Below are positions 48,871-59,131 of a DNA stretch of 64,000 nucleotides, piece by piece. Below the pieces are notes generated by a model. The model ran no database searches and was not told the DNA's origin. It was given only the letters and a program-made list of their open reading frames with translations. Made by a program: the position numbers and the translations under genes. The DNA lies in assembly GCA_037178675.1 (NCBI GenBank), contig JAYMGJ010000478.1, forward strand, positions 35,899-99,898, in the 5' to 3' direction. The stretch is from Scleroderma bovista. Its lineage: Eukaryota > Basidiomycota > Agaricomycetes > Boletales > Sclerodermataceae. The stretch's first letter is position 1. The number at the start of each line of letters is the position of its first letter.

Positions 48871-49437
48871 CTAGAGCTCGAATCTACCCATCTACTAGTC
48901 GTCTACCATGCGCTGTTCCCCAGCCTTATAAAGGGAAACTATACCCGGACTCCAGGGTTAAGGAGCTTTTGTTTCAGACCTTTCATGTTCGCACACAGCC
49001 AGCCTTTAGTGCCGTTCCCTGTAGCCCACTTGGGTTTGGGAGTTTCTAGTACAACCTCGTTTATGTATCATACACCAGCCCAGGGTCATGCCTGGTGTCT
49101 GTAGGGCGGCTCCCGTTCAAGCGCGGTTCGTACCCACAAGGAGATTGAGCCATAGTTACCCATAGTTCCTCCGTCCGTGGAGAGGTAGACCCGTGATCTG
49201 CAGCCAGTGGCCGTTTGTTTCTGCATAGCTGTGCCACTGCCCTGACCTGGCGAGCACGACAGGCGAACAGAAGCTTATGCTTAGTTCATTGGAACATCTG
49301 TGGGGATCTAGTCCCGATATATCGTTACTCCTACGTTACCCCACTACCTAGTCACCATACCTCCCTACGAGTACTCCTTCAGTCAGGCAGGTTGCCTGAC
49401 AGTCACCTACAATACCCGTTACCCCCTTCCTCTTATG

Positions 49438-49677
49438 CCTGCTCAAGAAGCTGCCAGAGAAGCAGACTTCAAAAGGGTTGAGCAGACATACACCGCCTTC
49501 CGTTGCTACAACCTCGTTGTCGACACCCTTGCAGACCTCTTCCTCGACAACCCCCGCTATTACGTCGAGGCCGAACCCGCCCTCCCGCTCACCCGCTGCC
49601 GTACGTTTCGCACTTCCCGTCTCTACCCCGCATGTCCCCGAGGCGCCCCCTACTCTCGCTACCACCCGTACTAGAAG
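49438..49677 (+). other. Short upstream ORF and candidate intron in the chromovirus leader
   Basis: An ATG at 49438 opens about 78 codons (MPAQEAAREADFKRVEQTYT...) ending at a TAG just before the gag ATG. The 3' part (GTACGTTTCG...GTACTAG) has intron-like ends, but splicing there does not bring the ORF into the gag frame by my reading. It could be a regulatory upstream ORF or an alternative N-terminus. Confidence 0.35.
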
Positions 49678-50685
49678 ATGGATCAGCAACATCACGATCC
49701 CCTTCAGAATATTCTCCTTCAGTTCGCGCAGGGCCAACTCGACCTGCAAAACAGTATCCAGGCCCTTGCCGATGCGCAGCAGGGCCTTGCTCCCGTGGCC
49801 CCCGGGGCACCTGCGGTGCCGCCTAGAGCCCCTAAAAAGATTGTTGCTGAACCTGGGAATTACGATGGCTCCCCCCAGGCCTTCAAAGTTTGGTGGAGCA
49901 AAATGAAGTTGTGGGTCATGATGAACCAGAGGAGCGGTCTCCTAACAAGGAATAGTGAGATCATGGCAGCCATCCTCTCCAGGTTCGAAGGACCTAAAGC
50001 TGGGCGTTGGGCCCAGGTAAAGTTGGACTACTACCTTGGTCCAGGGGTCGAGTACCCAACTTGGGATGAACTTCAGGCCGAAATAACTAGCTTTTTCGTG
50101 CCAGGCAACAACGCCGACTGGGCCAGGTCCCAGTTGCTAAAGCTACGCCAAGGCCCCCGTCAACGAGTGGACGATTTCCTTGCAACTTTTGAGTCGCTCA
50201 AAGTCAAGAGTGGCTGTCCCGACGCCTACGCTAGGGACTTGCTCGAAAGGGCGGTACAGAGGCAGGTCCTCCAACAGGTGTACCTCCTGGCAAAGGATCG
50301 CGCCACCTATGCTGAGCTGGCCACCTCGGTCAGAACCGTTGGAAGGGCTCAGGAGCTCTTCCTGATTAATACGCAGGGCGGTGCCCGCTATTATCAGCAG
50401 GGGAGCGGCTCCTCCTCCTATGGAGTAATGCCGGGCGCTGGCGCCCCCATGGATATCGGCGCTGCTCAGCAGCAAAACCAGCAACGGAGTAAAGGGCTCC
50501 AATGCTATAACTGCCAGGGATTTGGCCACATCGCTCGCGAATGTAGCCAACCACGTCGCCCACGTCGAGGGCAACCCCAGCAGACTTGGGCTGTACAGCC
50601 CCAACCTGACGACGAACGCGTCAACGCCGTTCACAGCATGTCCTTCTCCGAAATGAGGGACTATTTCAAAAATTTAAAAGATTAG
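49678..50685 (+). CDS. Chromovirus Gag
   Basis: The 335-residue protein starts MDQQHHDPLQNILLQF. The retrotransposon gag domain is seen in GNYDGSPQAFKVWWSKMKLW, GRWAQVKLDYYLGPG, YPTWDELQAEITSFF and RQRVDDFLATFESL, with PMDIGA before a CCHC knuckle CYNCQGFGHIAREC. Gag forms the virus-like particle and binds element RNA. The stop at 50685 is 14 nt before the pol ATG in a different frame, so Pol is not made by simple readthrough. Confidence 0.93.
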   Translation: MDQQHHDPLQNILLQFAQGQLDLQNSIQALADAQQGLAPVAPGAPAVPPRAPKKIVAEPGNYDGSPQAFKVWWSKMKLWVMMNQRSGLLTRNSEIMAAILSRFEGPKAGRWAQVKLDYYLGPGVEYPTWDELQAEITSFFVPGNNADWARSQLLKLRQGPRQRVDDFLATFESLKVKSGCPDAYARDLLERAVQRQVLQQVYLLAKDRATYAELATSVRTVGRAQELFLINTQGGARYYQQGSGSSSYGVMPGAGAPMDIGAAQQQNQQRSKGLQCYNCQGFGHIARECSQPRRPRRGQPQQTWAVQPQPDDERVNAVHSMSFSEMRDYFKNLKD

Positions 50686-50699
50686 AGAGTGAGGATACA

Positions 50700-53600
50700 A
50701 TGGGCACCCTCGCTCTCGAATCTGAGTTGGACAGTGCAGTAAGGATCTTGGACTATCGTCTCTCTTGTGCTAAAACTCCAGAAGCACAGGATATTTATAA
50801 GTACTGCATATCTCTTCTTTCTCGTAAAATACAGAAAACCCATAAAAAATCACCTTCTGTAGTTTCCCCTGTTTCTGTCTCCTTCAACAAGTACTCTGTC
50901 TTGTCGGTAGATAGTATGGACTGTAATAACTCATCTGTTGAACCCTCTAAGGGAGTCCCTGCAAAGGGCTCGGCACCGGAGGTTAAATCAAGTGTGCTTA
51001 ATTCCCTGTTGAATACTGCTGTTTCTTCTCCTTTGGCATCTAAGGAACTGGAAAGCCCCGCCGGAACCGAAGAAGTTTCTTTCTTGGACTTACGGAGGTC
51101 CCTCACCTTGGAACGTGAAGTGACGGTACCCGTCCGCATTCGCAGACCCCTTAACGTTATTGAAGTAGGTGCCCTGCTAGACAGTGGCACTACTGGGTGT
51201 TTTATTGACAAGAGCTGGGCTCTTGATAGACGGTTGCGGTTATCTAAGCTGGTAAAGCCTGTTCCAGTGCTTAACGTAGATGGCACGAGGAACCAGGAAG
51301 GCGATATCACGCACTATGTATTACTTACAGTTGGTATTGGGAACCACACTGAAAAGCTTTGGTGTGCAGTCACTTGCCTAGGAAAGGTTCCCCTTATCCT
51401 TGGCCACACCTGGCTTAGAAAGCATAATCCCGATATTGATTGGGTAACCGGACAGGTTAGTTTAACTAGGTGTCCTCCTGAGTGCAAGTCACTCTTGGAG
51501 ACGCGCTTCGCTAAATTATTACATCAGAACGAATCTCAGGAAACCTGGATTCAGGCTTTAAAGGCCCACGAGTCAAAGGTTGCTATCGATGAGACAACCC
51601 TCGAAGAGGCCCAGAAGCTTGTACCCCGAGAGTACTGGGAGTATTTAGATGTCTTCTCGAAGAAGTCATCCGAATGCATGCCGCTTAGGAAGCCATGGGA
51701 CCATGGCATAGATCTCAGGGAAGAGTTCCCACCTAAGAAAGGGCGTTTGATACCCCTGTCAGTGGACGAACAAAAGGAAGTTGAGGACTTTGTTGACGAT
51801 CAGCTTGCGAAAGGCTATATTCGCCCGTCCATTTCCCCTCAAACTTCCCCTGTCTTCTTTGTTCCTAAAAAAGACGGCAAGAAGCGCATGGTTCAGGACT
51901 ATCGATATTTAAATGAATGGACCATTAAAAATAACTACCCGCTACCCTTGATCAGTCAGCTTGTTGACAAGCTGAAAGGATGTAAACTCTTCACGAAGAT
52001 GGATCTTTGCTGGGGATATAACAATGTCCATATCAAGGAAGGCGACAAGTGGAAAGCTGTGTTTGTAACGCACAAAGGGGCTTTTGAGCCCGTTGTTATG
52101 TATTTCGGTCTGTGTAATTCACCCGCAACATTCCAAAAAATGATGAATGAAATCTTCCACAACATGTCGGATGTTTGCGTGGTGTATATTGACGACCTCA
52201 TGATATTTACAAATACGGACGATCAAGAAAAGCATGACAGGATCGTGCTTGAAGTCTTAAAGCATTTACGTGATAATGACCTGTTTGTCAAACCCGAGAA
52301 GTGTCGCTTCCGCGTTACCGAAGTCGACTTCCTTGGAATGGTAGTCTCACGTGACGGGATAAAGATGGACCCTGAAAAGGTTAATGCTATTTTGAAGTGG
52401 CCTGAGCCAATGAATGTCAAACAGGTTCGAGCATTCCTAGGCCTCAGCAACTTCTATAGACGCTTTATTAAGGACTATGCGGTCATGGCTAGGCCATTGA
52501 TGGACTTAACGTGTAAAGATGTTGTTTTTCACTTCGGAGATAAGGAGCATGCTGCATTTGAAGCCTTGAAGGCTGCGTTTACTCGTGCACCGGTACTTCA
52601 GTACCCTGACCAGGACCGTGAATTCTGCCTCGAAACTGATGCGTCTGAGTTCGCTGTCGGGGGAGTGATATCCGTTAAGTGCGAGGACGGCGAATTCAGA
52701 CCAGTAGCGTACATGTTGCACTCTATGACTCCACCGGAATGCAACTATCCCATTCACGATAAAGAAATGCTGGCCATCATAAAAGCAACAGAGGCCTGGC
52801 GCCATTATCTCGAGGCCACTCCTTATACCTTTGAGATCTACACGGACCATCATAACTTAACGTACTTCACGAAGTCGCAGAATCTCTCCAAGCGACAGGC
52901 GCGCTGGCAAATGTGGATGACGCACTTCAACTACTCGTTAATCTATAAAAAGGGAACCCAGATGCATGTTGCAGACCCGCTTAGTAGGCAATCAGACTAT
53001 TACGTGTCTAGTTCCGAAGATAACAAGGATCAAACCTTGCTAAACCCCGTATCTATTAAGTCAATCGACGTCACTGATCAGACTTACGAGGAGCGTCAGT
53101 TGCTAGTCACGGACTTTCATGACACACCTGTCGCAGGACATAAGGGTGTCAAAGCTACGTTTAATGCGCTCAGGAAGCATTATTCCTGGAAAGGAATAAA
53201 GGAGCAAATCCAAACCTATGTAAAACACTGTCAAAAGTGTCAGCAGTCAAAGGTTTCAAACCAGAAGACTTCTGGAAGCCTCCTCCCTCTCCCTGTCCCA
53301 GAAAGACCGTGGCTTGACGTCACAATGGACTTTACCGAGATGCCGGAATCCCTCGGTTATAACTATATATTAGTGGTCGTCGATCGGTTCTCCAAAGAGG
53401 TGGTCTTTGTACCATGCACTAAGGAGGAAACTGCCCTCTCAACTGCTGAACTGTTTAGAGATCATGTTTGGTGCCAACATGGACTTCCTAGCACCATGAT
53501 ATCTGACCGTGGATCGGTCTTTGTGAGCAACTTCCTGGGGGAGTTGTATAGACTTTTAGGCATAAAGCGCAAGATGTCTACTGCCTTTCACCCACAAACT

Positions 53601-54458
53601 GACGGACAAATGGAACGGTTGAACCGCGAAATCAACCAGTACCTTCGGACCTATGTTAGTGATCGTCAAGGCGATTGGGCTAAGTGGATCAAGATTGCCC
53701 AATTTGTCTGGAACAACACGGTCTCGGAGGTCACTACCAATTCCCCGTTTGGAATTACCCAGAGTTATTCCCCGCGCATGGGTGTAGAGCCAGTGCAGAC
53801 AGTAGCCCCAGCGGCCAAGGACTTCGCTGCCATATTTAACAAAGTCGTTGAATCTTCTGAGAAGGCTAAACACAACATGAAGCTTCAGGCGGATAAGCAC
53901 AGAAATCCCGCCCCGAACTATACTCTCGGACAGCAAGTCTGGCTTTCAACGGACAACCTTCATATGTTAAATTGCGCTTCTAAGAAGCTCACAGAAAAGT
54001 GGATCGGTCCCTATGAGGTCACTCGAGTAACCCCAAACGTGGTCGAGCTTAAGCTCCCGAAAACTCTTCGGATTCACCCGGTAGTGAATGTCTCTCGAGT
54101 CAAGCCTTATCTAGGTCCACTTCCCGGACAACCTGTCTCCCGGCCTGGCCCGGTACTTGTCTCTGAAGAACGCAATGAAGAGTACGAAGTAGACTATATT
54201 GTAGCGTCCCATATTTATAGACGCCAACTCCAGTACTTGGTGCATTGGAAAGGGTACGAAGAACACGAGAGAACGTGGGAACCCTTGTCAAATCTGAAGA
54301 ATTCACCTCTGGTAGTCGAGCATTTTTATAAGGAAAATCCTTCTGCCCCTCGAAAGCTTCGCATGGTGCAGTCAGACTTCAACTCGTTATTTACTCGGAT
54401 CCCCGAGAATCTTACTGTTTGCGAACCCACCTTTTGCAGTCTGGAATCCTGCACCTAA
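50700..54458 (+). CDS. Chromovirus Pol polyprotein (PR-RT-RNase H-IN-chromodomain)
   Basis: The 1,252-residue polyprotein starts at ATG 50700. The aspartic protease has ALLDSGTTGCFID. RT has DYRYLNEWTIKNNYPLP, FTKMDLCWGYNN and the catalytic YIDDLMIF. RNase H has LETDASEFAVGG and IYTDHHNL. Integrase has the HHCC zinc site (AGHKGVKATFNAL... HCQKCQQSK) and the DDE triad in DVTMDFTEMPES, MISDRGSVFVSNF and AFHPQTDGQMERLN. The C-terminal chromodomain is YEVDYIVASHIYRRQLQY, LVHWKGYEEHERTWEP. The chromodomain usually directs integration to chromatin with methylated H3K9. No internal stop is present, so the element may be active. Gag and Pol are separate ORFs spaced by 14 nt. Confidence 0.95.
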   Translation: MGTLALESELDSAVRILDYRLSCAKTPEAQDIYKYCISLLSRKIQKTHKKSPSVVSPVSVSFNKYSVLSVDSMDCNNSSVEPSKGVPAKGSAPEVKSSVLNSLLNTAVSSPLASKELESPAGTEEVSFLDLRRSLTLEREVTVPVRIRRPLNVIEVGALLDSGTTGCFIDKSWALDRRLRLSKLVKPVPVLNVDGTRNQEGDITHYVLLTVGIGNHTEKLWCAVTCLGKVPLILGHTWLRKHNPDIDWVTGQVSLTRCPPECKSLLETRFAKLLHQNESQETWIQALKAHESKVAIDETTLEEAQKLVPREYWEYLDVFSKKSSECMPLRKPWDHGIDLREEFPPKKGRLIPLSVDEQKEVEDFVDDQLAKGYIRPSISPQTSPVFFVPKKDGKKRMVQDYRYLNEWTIKNNYPLPLISQLVDKLKGCKLFTKMDLCWGYNNVHIKEGDKWKAVFVTHKGAFEPVVMYFGLCNSPATFQKMMNEIFHNMSDVCVVYIDDLMIFTNTDDQEKHDRIVLEVLKHLRDNDLFVKPEKCRFRVTEVDFLGMVVSRDGIKMDPEKVNAILKWPEPMNVKQVRAFLGLSNFYRRFIKDYAVMARPLMDLTCKDVVFHFGDKEHAAFEALKAAFTRAPVLQYPDQDREFCLETDASEFAVGGVISVKCEDGEFRPVAYMLHSMTPPECNYPIHDKEMLAIIKATEAWRHYLEATPYTFEIYTDHHNLTYFTKSQNLSKRQARWQMWMTHFNYSLIYKKGTQMHVADPLSRQSDYYVSSSEDNKDQTLLNPVSIKSIDVTDQTYEERQLLVTDFHDTPVAGHKGVKATFNALRKHYSWKGIKEQIQTYVKHCQKCQQSKVSNQKTSGSLLPLPVPERPWLDVTMDFTEMPESLGYNYILVVVDRFSKEVVFVPCTKEETALSTAELFRDHVWCQHGLPSTMISDRGSVFVSNFLGELYRLLGIKRKMSTAFHPQTDGQMERLNREINQYLRTYVSDRQGDWAKWIKIAQFVWNNTVSEVTTNSPFGITQSYSPRMGVEPVQTVAPAAKDFAAIFNKVVESSEKAKHNMKLQADKHRNPAPNYTLGQQVWLSTDNLHMLNCASKKLTEKWIGPYEVTRVTPNVVELKLPKTLRIHPVVNVSRVKPYLGPLPGQPVSRPGPVLVSEERNEEYEVDYIVASHIYRRQLQYLVHWKGYEEHERTWEPLSNLKNSPLVVEHFYKENPSAPRKLRMVQSDFNSLFTRIPENLTVCEPTFCSLESCT

Positions 54459-54469
54459 GGGGGGAGTAG
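54456..54469 (+). other. Chromovirus polypurine tract
   Basis: TAAGGGGGGAGTAG lies immediately before the 3' LTR and just after the Pol stop codon; this is the primer site for plus-strand synthesis. Confidence 0.8.
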
Positions 54470-54857
54470 TGTAACGGTCTAACTTTTTATCTTATCTAAT
54501 CTGCGATTAGATGACATCTTATCTTATCGTACCGTAGTATCTTATCTAGTGTACCCTGTCCGTAGGACTGTCTAGACTACAGCCTCGTGCTGTACATGCT
54601 GTATCCCTTGATGTCATTAGCATAGCCTTACCACAGGATGGCAGCTGTGCTCACTGCCTCATACAGCATACAGCCTCATGGGTAGCCTCGCACAGGACAC
54701 GTGTAGTGTAGTATATATACCGCTGCAATCCAGCACCCAGAGGCTCTCCATTCGAGCTCTCTTTGGGTTTTCGCTCTAAGACGCTTGATTCCTATTTCCT
54801 CCTCAGAGTCTCGACGTGTGGTAGTTCTTTGGGTTGTTTGCCCTTAGGGTTGTCTCA
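54470..54857 (+). repeat. Chromovirus 3' LTR
   Basis: This is a 388-bp copy of 48483-48870, differing by one noticed base. It ends GTTGTCTCA before the flank CCACCCC. Confidence 0.93.
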
Positions 54858-55080
54858 CCACCCCTGCCCCCGCCCCCACCCCCCACACTAACTGGCATTG
54901 CAAACCTTTCAGCTAAGATCATGTCGGCTTCGTCATCGCCGGAGTGCTTGACGAAAGAAGTCATATGTCGTACTACACAGCGACGCCATCACCGACCTGG
55001 GGGGGAAGGGGGGGCCTGTGACACACGATCACTACTTAATGGACAAGTTCTGTCTCTACGTCATGTCTCTTACTTAGGTT
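54858..55080 (+). pseudogene. Cyclin tail fragment beyond the retrotransposon
   Basis: The frame TLTGIANLSAKIMSASSSPE matches the end of tail unit 1 (AGIGGLSAQIVSASSSPG near 48175-48235). It is therefore the continuation of tail unit 2, displaced by the 6.4-kb insertion. Confidence 0.65.
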
Positions 55081-55550
55081 GATCACAGGTGAGTCACTGA
55101 GCAGAAAAATTCGACCTCGTTCCAATTCTGTCCTTGTTGCACATATTTTTGTTCCATCGCCTCGTTACTCATAATAATACATCAAATTGTTGTTTTCCAT
55201 AGTAGCTTGTCAATGGCGCTCATATTATGTACCTTATGTAAAGGATCAAAATTCTCTAACTAAGTAATAAGACAGCAATTGCATCTGGACTTAAGGCAGA
55301 CTGTAGCAAACAGTTCGATACAGGTGAGTCTGGGGACGGTGAATTTCATGCGAGAAGTCTCGACAATTACCCCACATATTTTGTAACGGCATTATCATTA
55401 TATAATATTGACATTCCAAGATGGTCGAGATAATCAAAATGCCTGATAAGGCATATGTGCGAAGTTCAACATGTTGAAGTCAGACACATTTCTGTGGTTC
55501 TTCCCTCTTCTCCCACGTCCCTCAGTCTTTCTACTACATTGAGCGTCGAC

Positions 55551-58500
55551 ATGCCAGCCGAACACAACCCCAGAGGCAAATACAAGTACTCGGAAGAAAC
55601 TCTGAACGAACTACACAGTTGCAAATACTGTTCAAAGCAATTCAAGATCCAGGGTTTACGATGGCATGAAGACAGCTGCTGGAAGCGTATTGAGAACGAA
55701 CAACAGGAAGTGGCCTGCAATATTGAACTGGAGATAAGTACGTATTCTCTACTATAATGACAGTTTCTATTAATGTCTATTACTGTGACTAATACGACCC
55801 ACAACTAGGCCAGCTCCGACGACGCAGGGCTCACTCTGCGTTGGGTGACGATGACTCAGCGATTCAACCTGGGCCATCACAATTGCATGGCGTCGATGCC
55901 AGAGATGATGCACGCATCGCATCTGTATTAGATGACAGTGAGTAATATTCCTTACTACTACTAGTATGTGTTTTGAATCTCTGACTCCCTCGGATGTCAA
56001 ATGTCCAATCACAGATACACATCCGCCGCCTGATGATGTGCACTTTGCTGATGTGTGTCAGGATGACCTTCCTGCACACAGTCCAGGTATATTTCAGTCA
56101 AAATTACATACTGACTGACTGAGATTTGTTCAGGACCATCTAATGTTTCGATGTGGAGCAATAGAATGTCAGCAAGTCCTGTGGCATCCTCACAGGCTGG
56201 TCCACCTGAGTTCAAAACTGAATACCACCCACGCTCCAGCCGGCCACCCCAGTTCCACACCTATGATGAGTTTGGCATCAATGGTGGTGAGCCTGTACCA
56301 TTGTCTGATGATCAACCTTGGAGACCCTTTAAATCACGTGGAGACTTTGAGTTTGCTGAGATTGCACTAGAGGCTGGCCTCAATGAGCATCATATAAATG
56401 CCCTTCTGAAGCTATTTTCAAGTGTATCTGATGGCTCAACTCAGGTTACGATGAAGAGTCAGTCTGACCTCCATCAAGCTTGGGATACTGCAGCTCAGCG
56501 ATTAACACCAGTGTGTCCATACTAGTAATCTTTTGTGTTTTACTCAATAATTACTATTGTTTGATAGTTCTCACGGTGTGAGATCAATGCCCCATATCAA
56601 AAGGAAGTTTGAACATTTGATGTCTATGTTCGCCCATTATGGGACTGGGCTCTTGACCTTTTGCATAGCCCTCTTCTTGCACCACACTTTGTGTGGGATG
56701 CACAACAGGTTTATCATCATAATGGCATCAAGTATGAGTGCTTCTACAGTGAACCATGGACTGGAGACAGATGGTGGGATATTCAGGTACTAGTCATGGT
56801 ATTCTAAATCTGCCCATTACTCTATGCTAATTATTGTCACATCTCAGTAGGAAAGGTTAAAAGCATTGGGTTTACGTCCTGTACAGGTGAGTTACACATT
56901 GCTACTTGTCAAATTAACAATAGTATAACCCTCTGGTTTCAATGCTAGAATGTCTTCTGGAGGGTTGAAAACTCAGATCCTCATGATGCACTAAGTGTTG
57001 ATAAATTGCACTTGGGTGACCATGGCCTTTTTGGCAAACATATGCTCCGAGATCTGAAGACTATTCTCAAGGCACTTGGTCGTGGGATTCAGACATGTGT
57101 AGAAGAGAAGTATGGCTGTCTCATTTTCAAATCTAATATTCTTCCTTTGCTAATGTGTTTGTTTGACATTATTATCAGTGTTTCACTTTTTCCTTGATGG
57201 CAGAGTCTTCATCATTTTGATACCTTCATTCACATCACATTTACTGATGGAAACAAGATGCGTGATTTGGCAAGGGTTGGTTGCATCATTAGTATTTATT
57301 GTCCTCAACTTCATTCTAATCTATTCATCTCAGGAGGTATTTTATGCCTGCCTGAATGTGATGACCCACACAAAAACTCAGGAAGGTTATCGGCTGCTTC
57401 ATATGATCAGGAGCTATTTATATTTGGAGAGTCTCTTTGACTTGGACCTTCATACAGAGACCACACTTGATATGTTTAGCCAAGAACTAGTGATTTGGAG
57501 TGCCAAATTTGAGGTGAGTAACCAGAAGTTGCAAATTGGAGGTCATCTTACCCTGAACACAAGGCATATATTGCATGTGTGAAGGAGTCTGCAATTGAAG
57601 ATCTTAAAGAAAATTGGGATTTTCCCAAGGCACATCTCTGGAAACATGTTGTTTGTGATATCCAAAGAAAAGGTGTATCCCAGAATTACAGCACACGTCC
57701 AAATGAAGGAATGCACAAGCCATTAAAGGATGCTTACCGTGATCACACAAATAATAAGGATATTGCAAATCAGGTGAGTTGAAATGCTGTGATTGTTATC
57801 TGGTATTAGTGTTTTAAACTTTTGCAGCTTCTCTGAGTTGATCATTACAAACTGGCTTTGAAGTTCCTTCGTGCTCACATAGATGTTGTTGATGAACAGC
57901 TGGCAGATACAGGTCTTTTTTTTTTTGAATTGGATTAAAGTGCCTGAGGACTGTAAATACAGGTCTTGATGATCACCCAAATGATCTACCAGCTACATCT
58001 TGTGGAAATGTCAAGCTTGGGTCTGCATGTCAGCATCAAGAAATTGGAGACCTTGAAAAGGAATGCTCCCCAAAGGATTCTGCATTTCGAGGGTTTCGAC
58101 AGAAGTTTACTGACTTCATCAATACAAATCTCCCTTCCTATGGCTACAATTTAACCAATTGGATGAACATCCCTTCCAACTTCTTGGTAATGTCTCTTCC
58201 TTGCATTTATCTTGGGGGCTTATGATTTATTTTCTCCCCCACTACTACTAGATACAAGAGTATCGCTACCTTAGAGTGCGATATGAATCTGCAGTGGACT
58301 GGAATGAGAAGGTTGACCATCTTCGCTGCAACCCAGCATTCCATGGAAAACCCCGATATGATTGTGCATTGATTCACCTCACAGAATCAGAAACTGCTTT
58401 TGTGCAGTTGATCTACATTTTTTCCTGCAAGATAAAGTTGGATGGTGATGATCAGACCTTTCAATTTGCCCTGGTACAGCCATACACAGCAGGACTTGGT

Positions 58501-58749
58501 GCTAGACGTCGCATTGATGAAGACTTGAAGTTGATTCGTGTCAAGGCAACTGCCTGTTCAAGTCCAATATTTATCCCTGTCATATCCATTCTCTGGGGTG
58601 CTGTGCTGTATCCTGATCCTGCAAATCGGGATGAGTTCTTTGTTGTCAGACATCTTGATGGTGACATGTTCCTTCGAATGATAGGGTGGAATAGTAGGAA
58701 TAGGAGTCAGGTAATAATATTCTCTACAGCTATTGTGGTGCTCTACTAA
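55551..58749 (+). pseudogene. Second Plavaka transposase, internally deleted and with stops
   Basis: ATG at 55551 (MPAEHNPRGKYKYSEETL) precedes a degenerate finger CKYCSKQFKIQGLRWHEDSC. Introns separate exons with FEFAEIALEAGLNEHHIN, then an in-frame TGA near 56610 before TFDVYVRPLWDWALDLL and EPWTGDRWWDIQ. The catalytic block expected next in the family (YADKT-type) is missing: after about 60 bp the sequence resumes at RLKALGLRPVQ-NVFWRVENSDP. HITFTDGNKMRDLA, QEGYRLLHMIRSYLYL, WDFPKAHLWKHVV and NYSTRPNEGMHKPLKDAY follow, then another TGA near 57836 before VDHYKLALKFLRAHIDVVDE. The C-terminal part (PRYDCALIHLT, LVQPYTAGLGARRRIDEDL, HLDGDMFLRMIGW) ends near 58700. It cannot make active transposase. 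No terminal inverted repeats were found. Confidence 0.8.
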
Positions 58750-59131
58750 TCATTTAATTGCCTTTATTCTAGTGAGGGCTGAAGAGCCAAGCAATGGTTC
58801 TGTCCATGTGGGCAGCATTTCGAGCCATTTAATTGCCTTTATCCTAGTATTACTAGTAGTGAGGATGCATTGACAATCATGTAAACTGATATTATTAATA
58901 ATCCACCATCAATTATTATACTATGGTGTCCTCAATGATCTCCTATGTACTTCTTAGTGGGTTTTCACCCCAATTACTTCTTGAACCCACCTTCCCCCCC
59001 TCAAGGACACTGTAGTAGTATTAGGGGACATACAGGCTCGGAGGAATCAGAGGTCAGGTGACACTGAGTCAGCAGCGCTAGGATATTAATACGGACATGA
59101 CGCCAATCTACAGGACATCCATCATCTCACT

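Larger units (their letters stand above)
48483..54857 (+). mobile_element. Full-length chromovirus (Ty3/gypsy LTR retrotransposon)
   Basis: This 6,375-bp element has two 388-bp LTRs, a gag and a pol ORF without visible damage, and a polypurine tract. The pol order protease-RT-RNase H-integrase plus C-terminal chromodomain defines a chromovirus. The LTRs differ by a single base that I noticed (48551 region T versus C). Flanks are CCGCC on the left and CCACC on the right, a 5-bp duplication with one mismatch. It is inserted in the duplicated tail of the cyclin gene. Confidence 0.93.
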
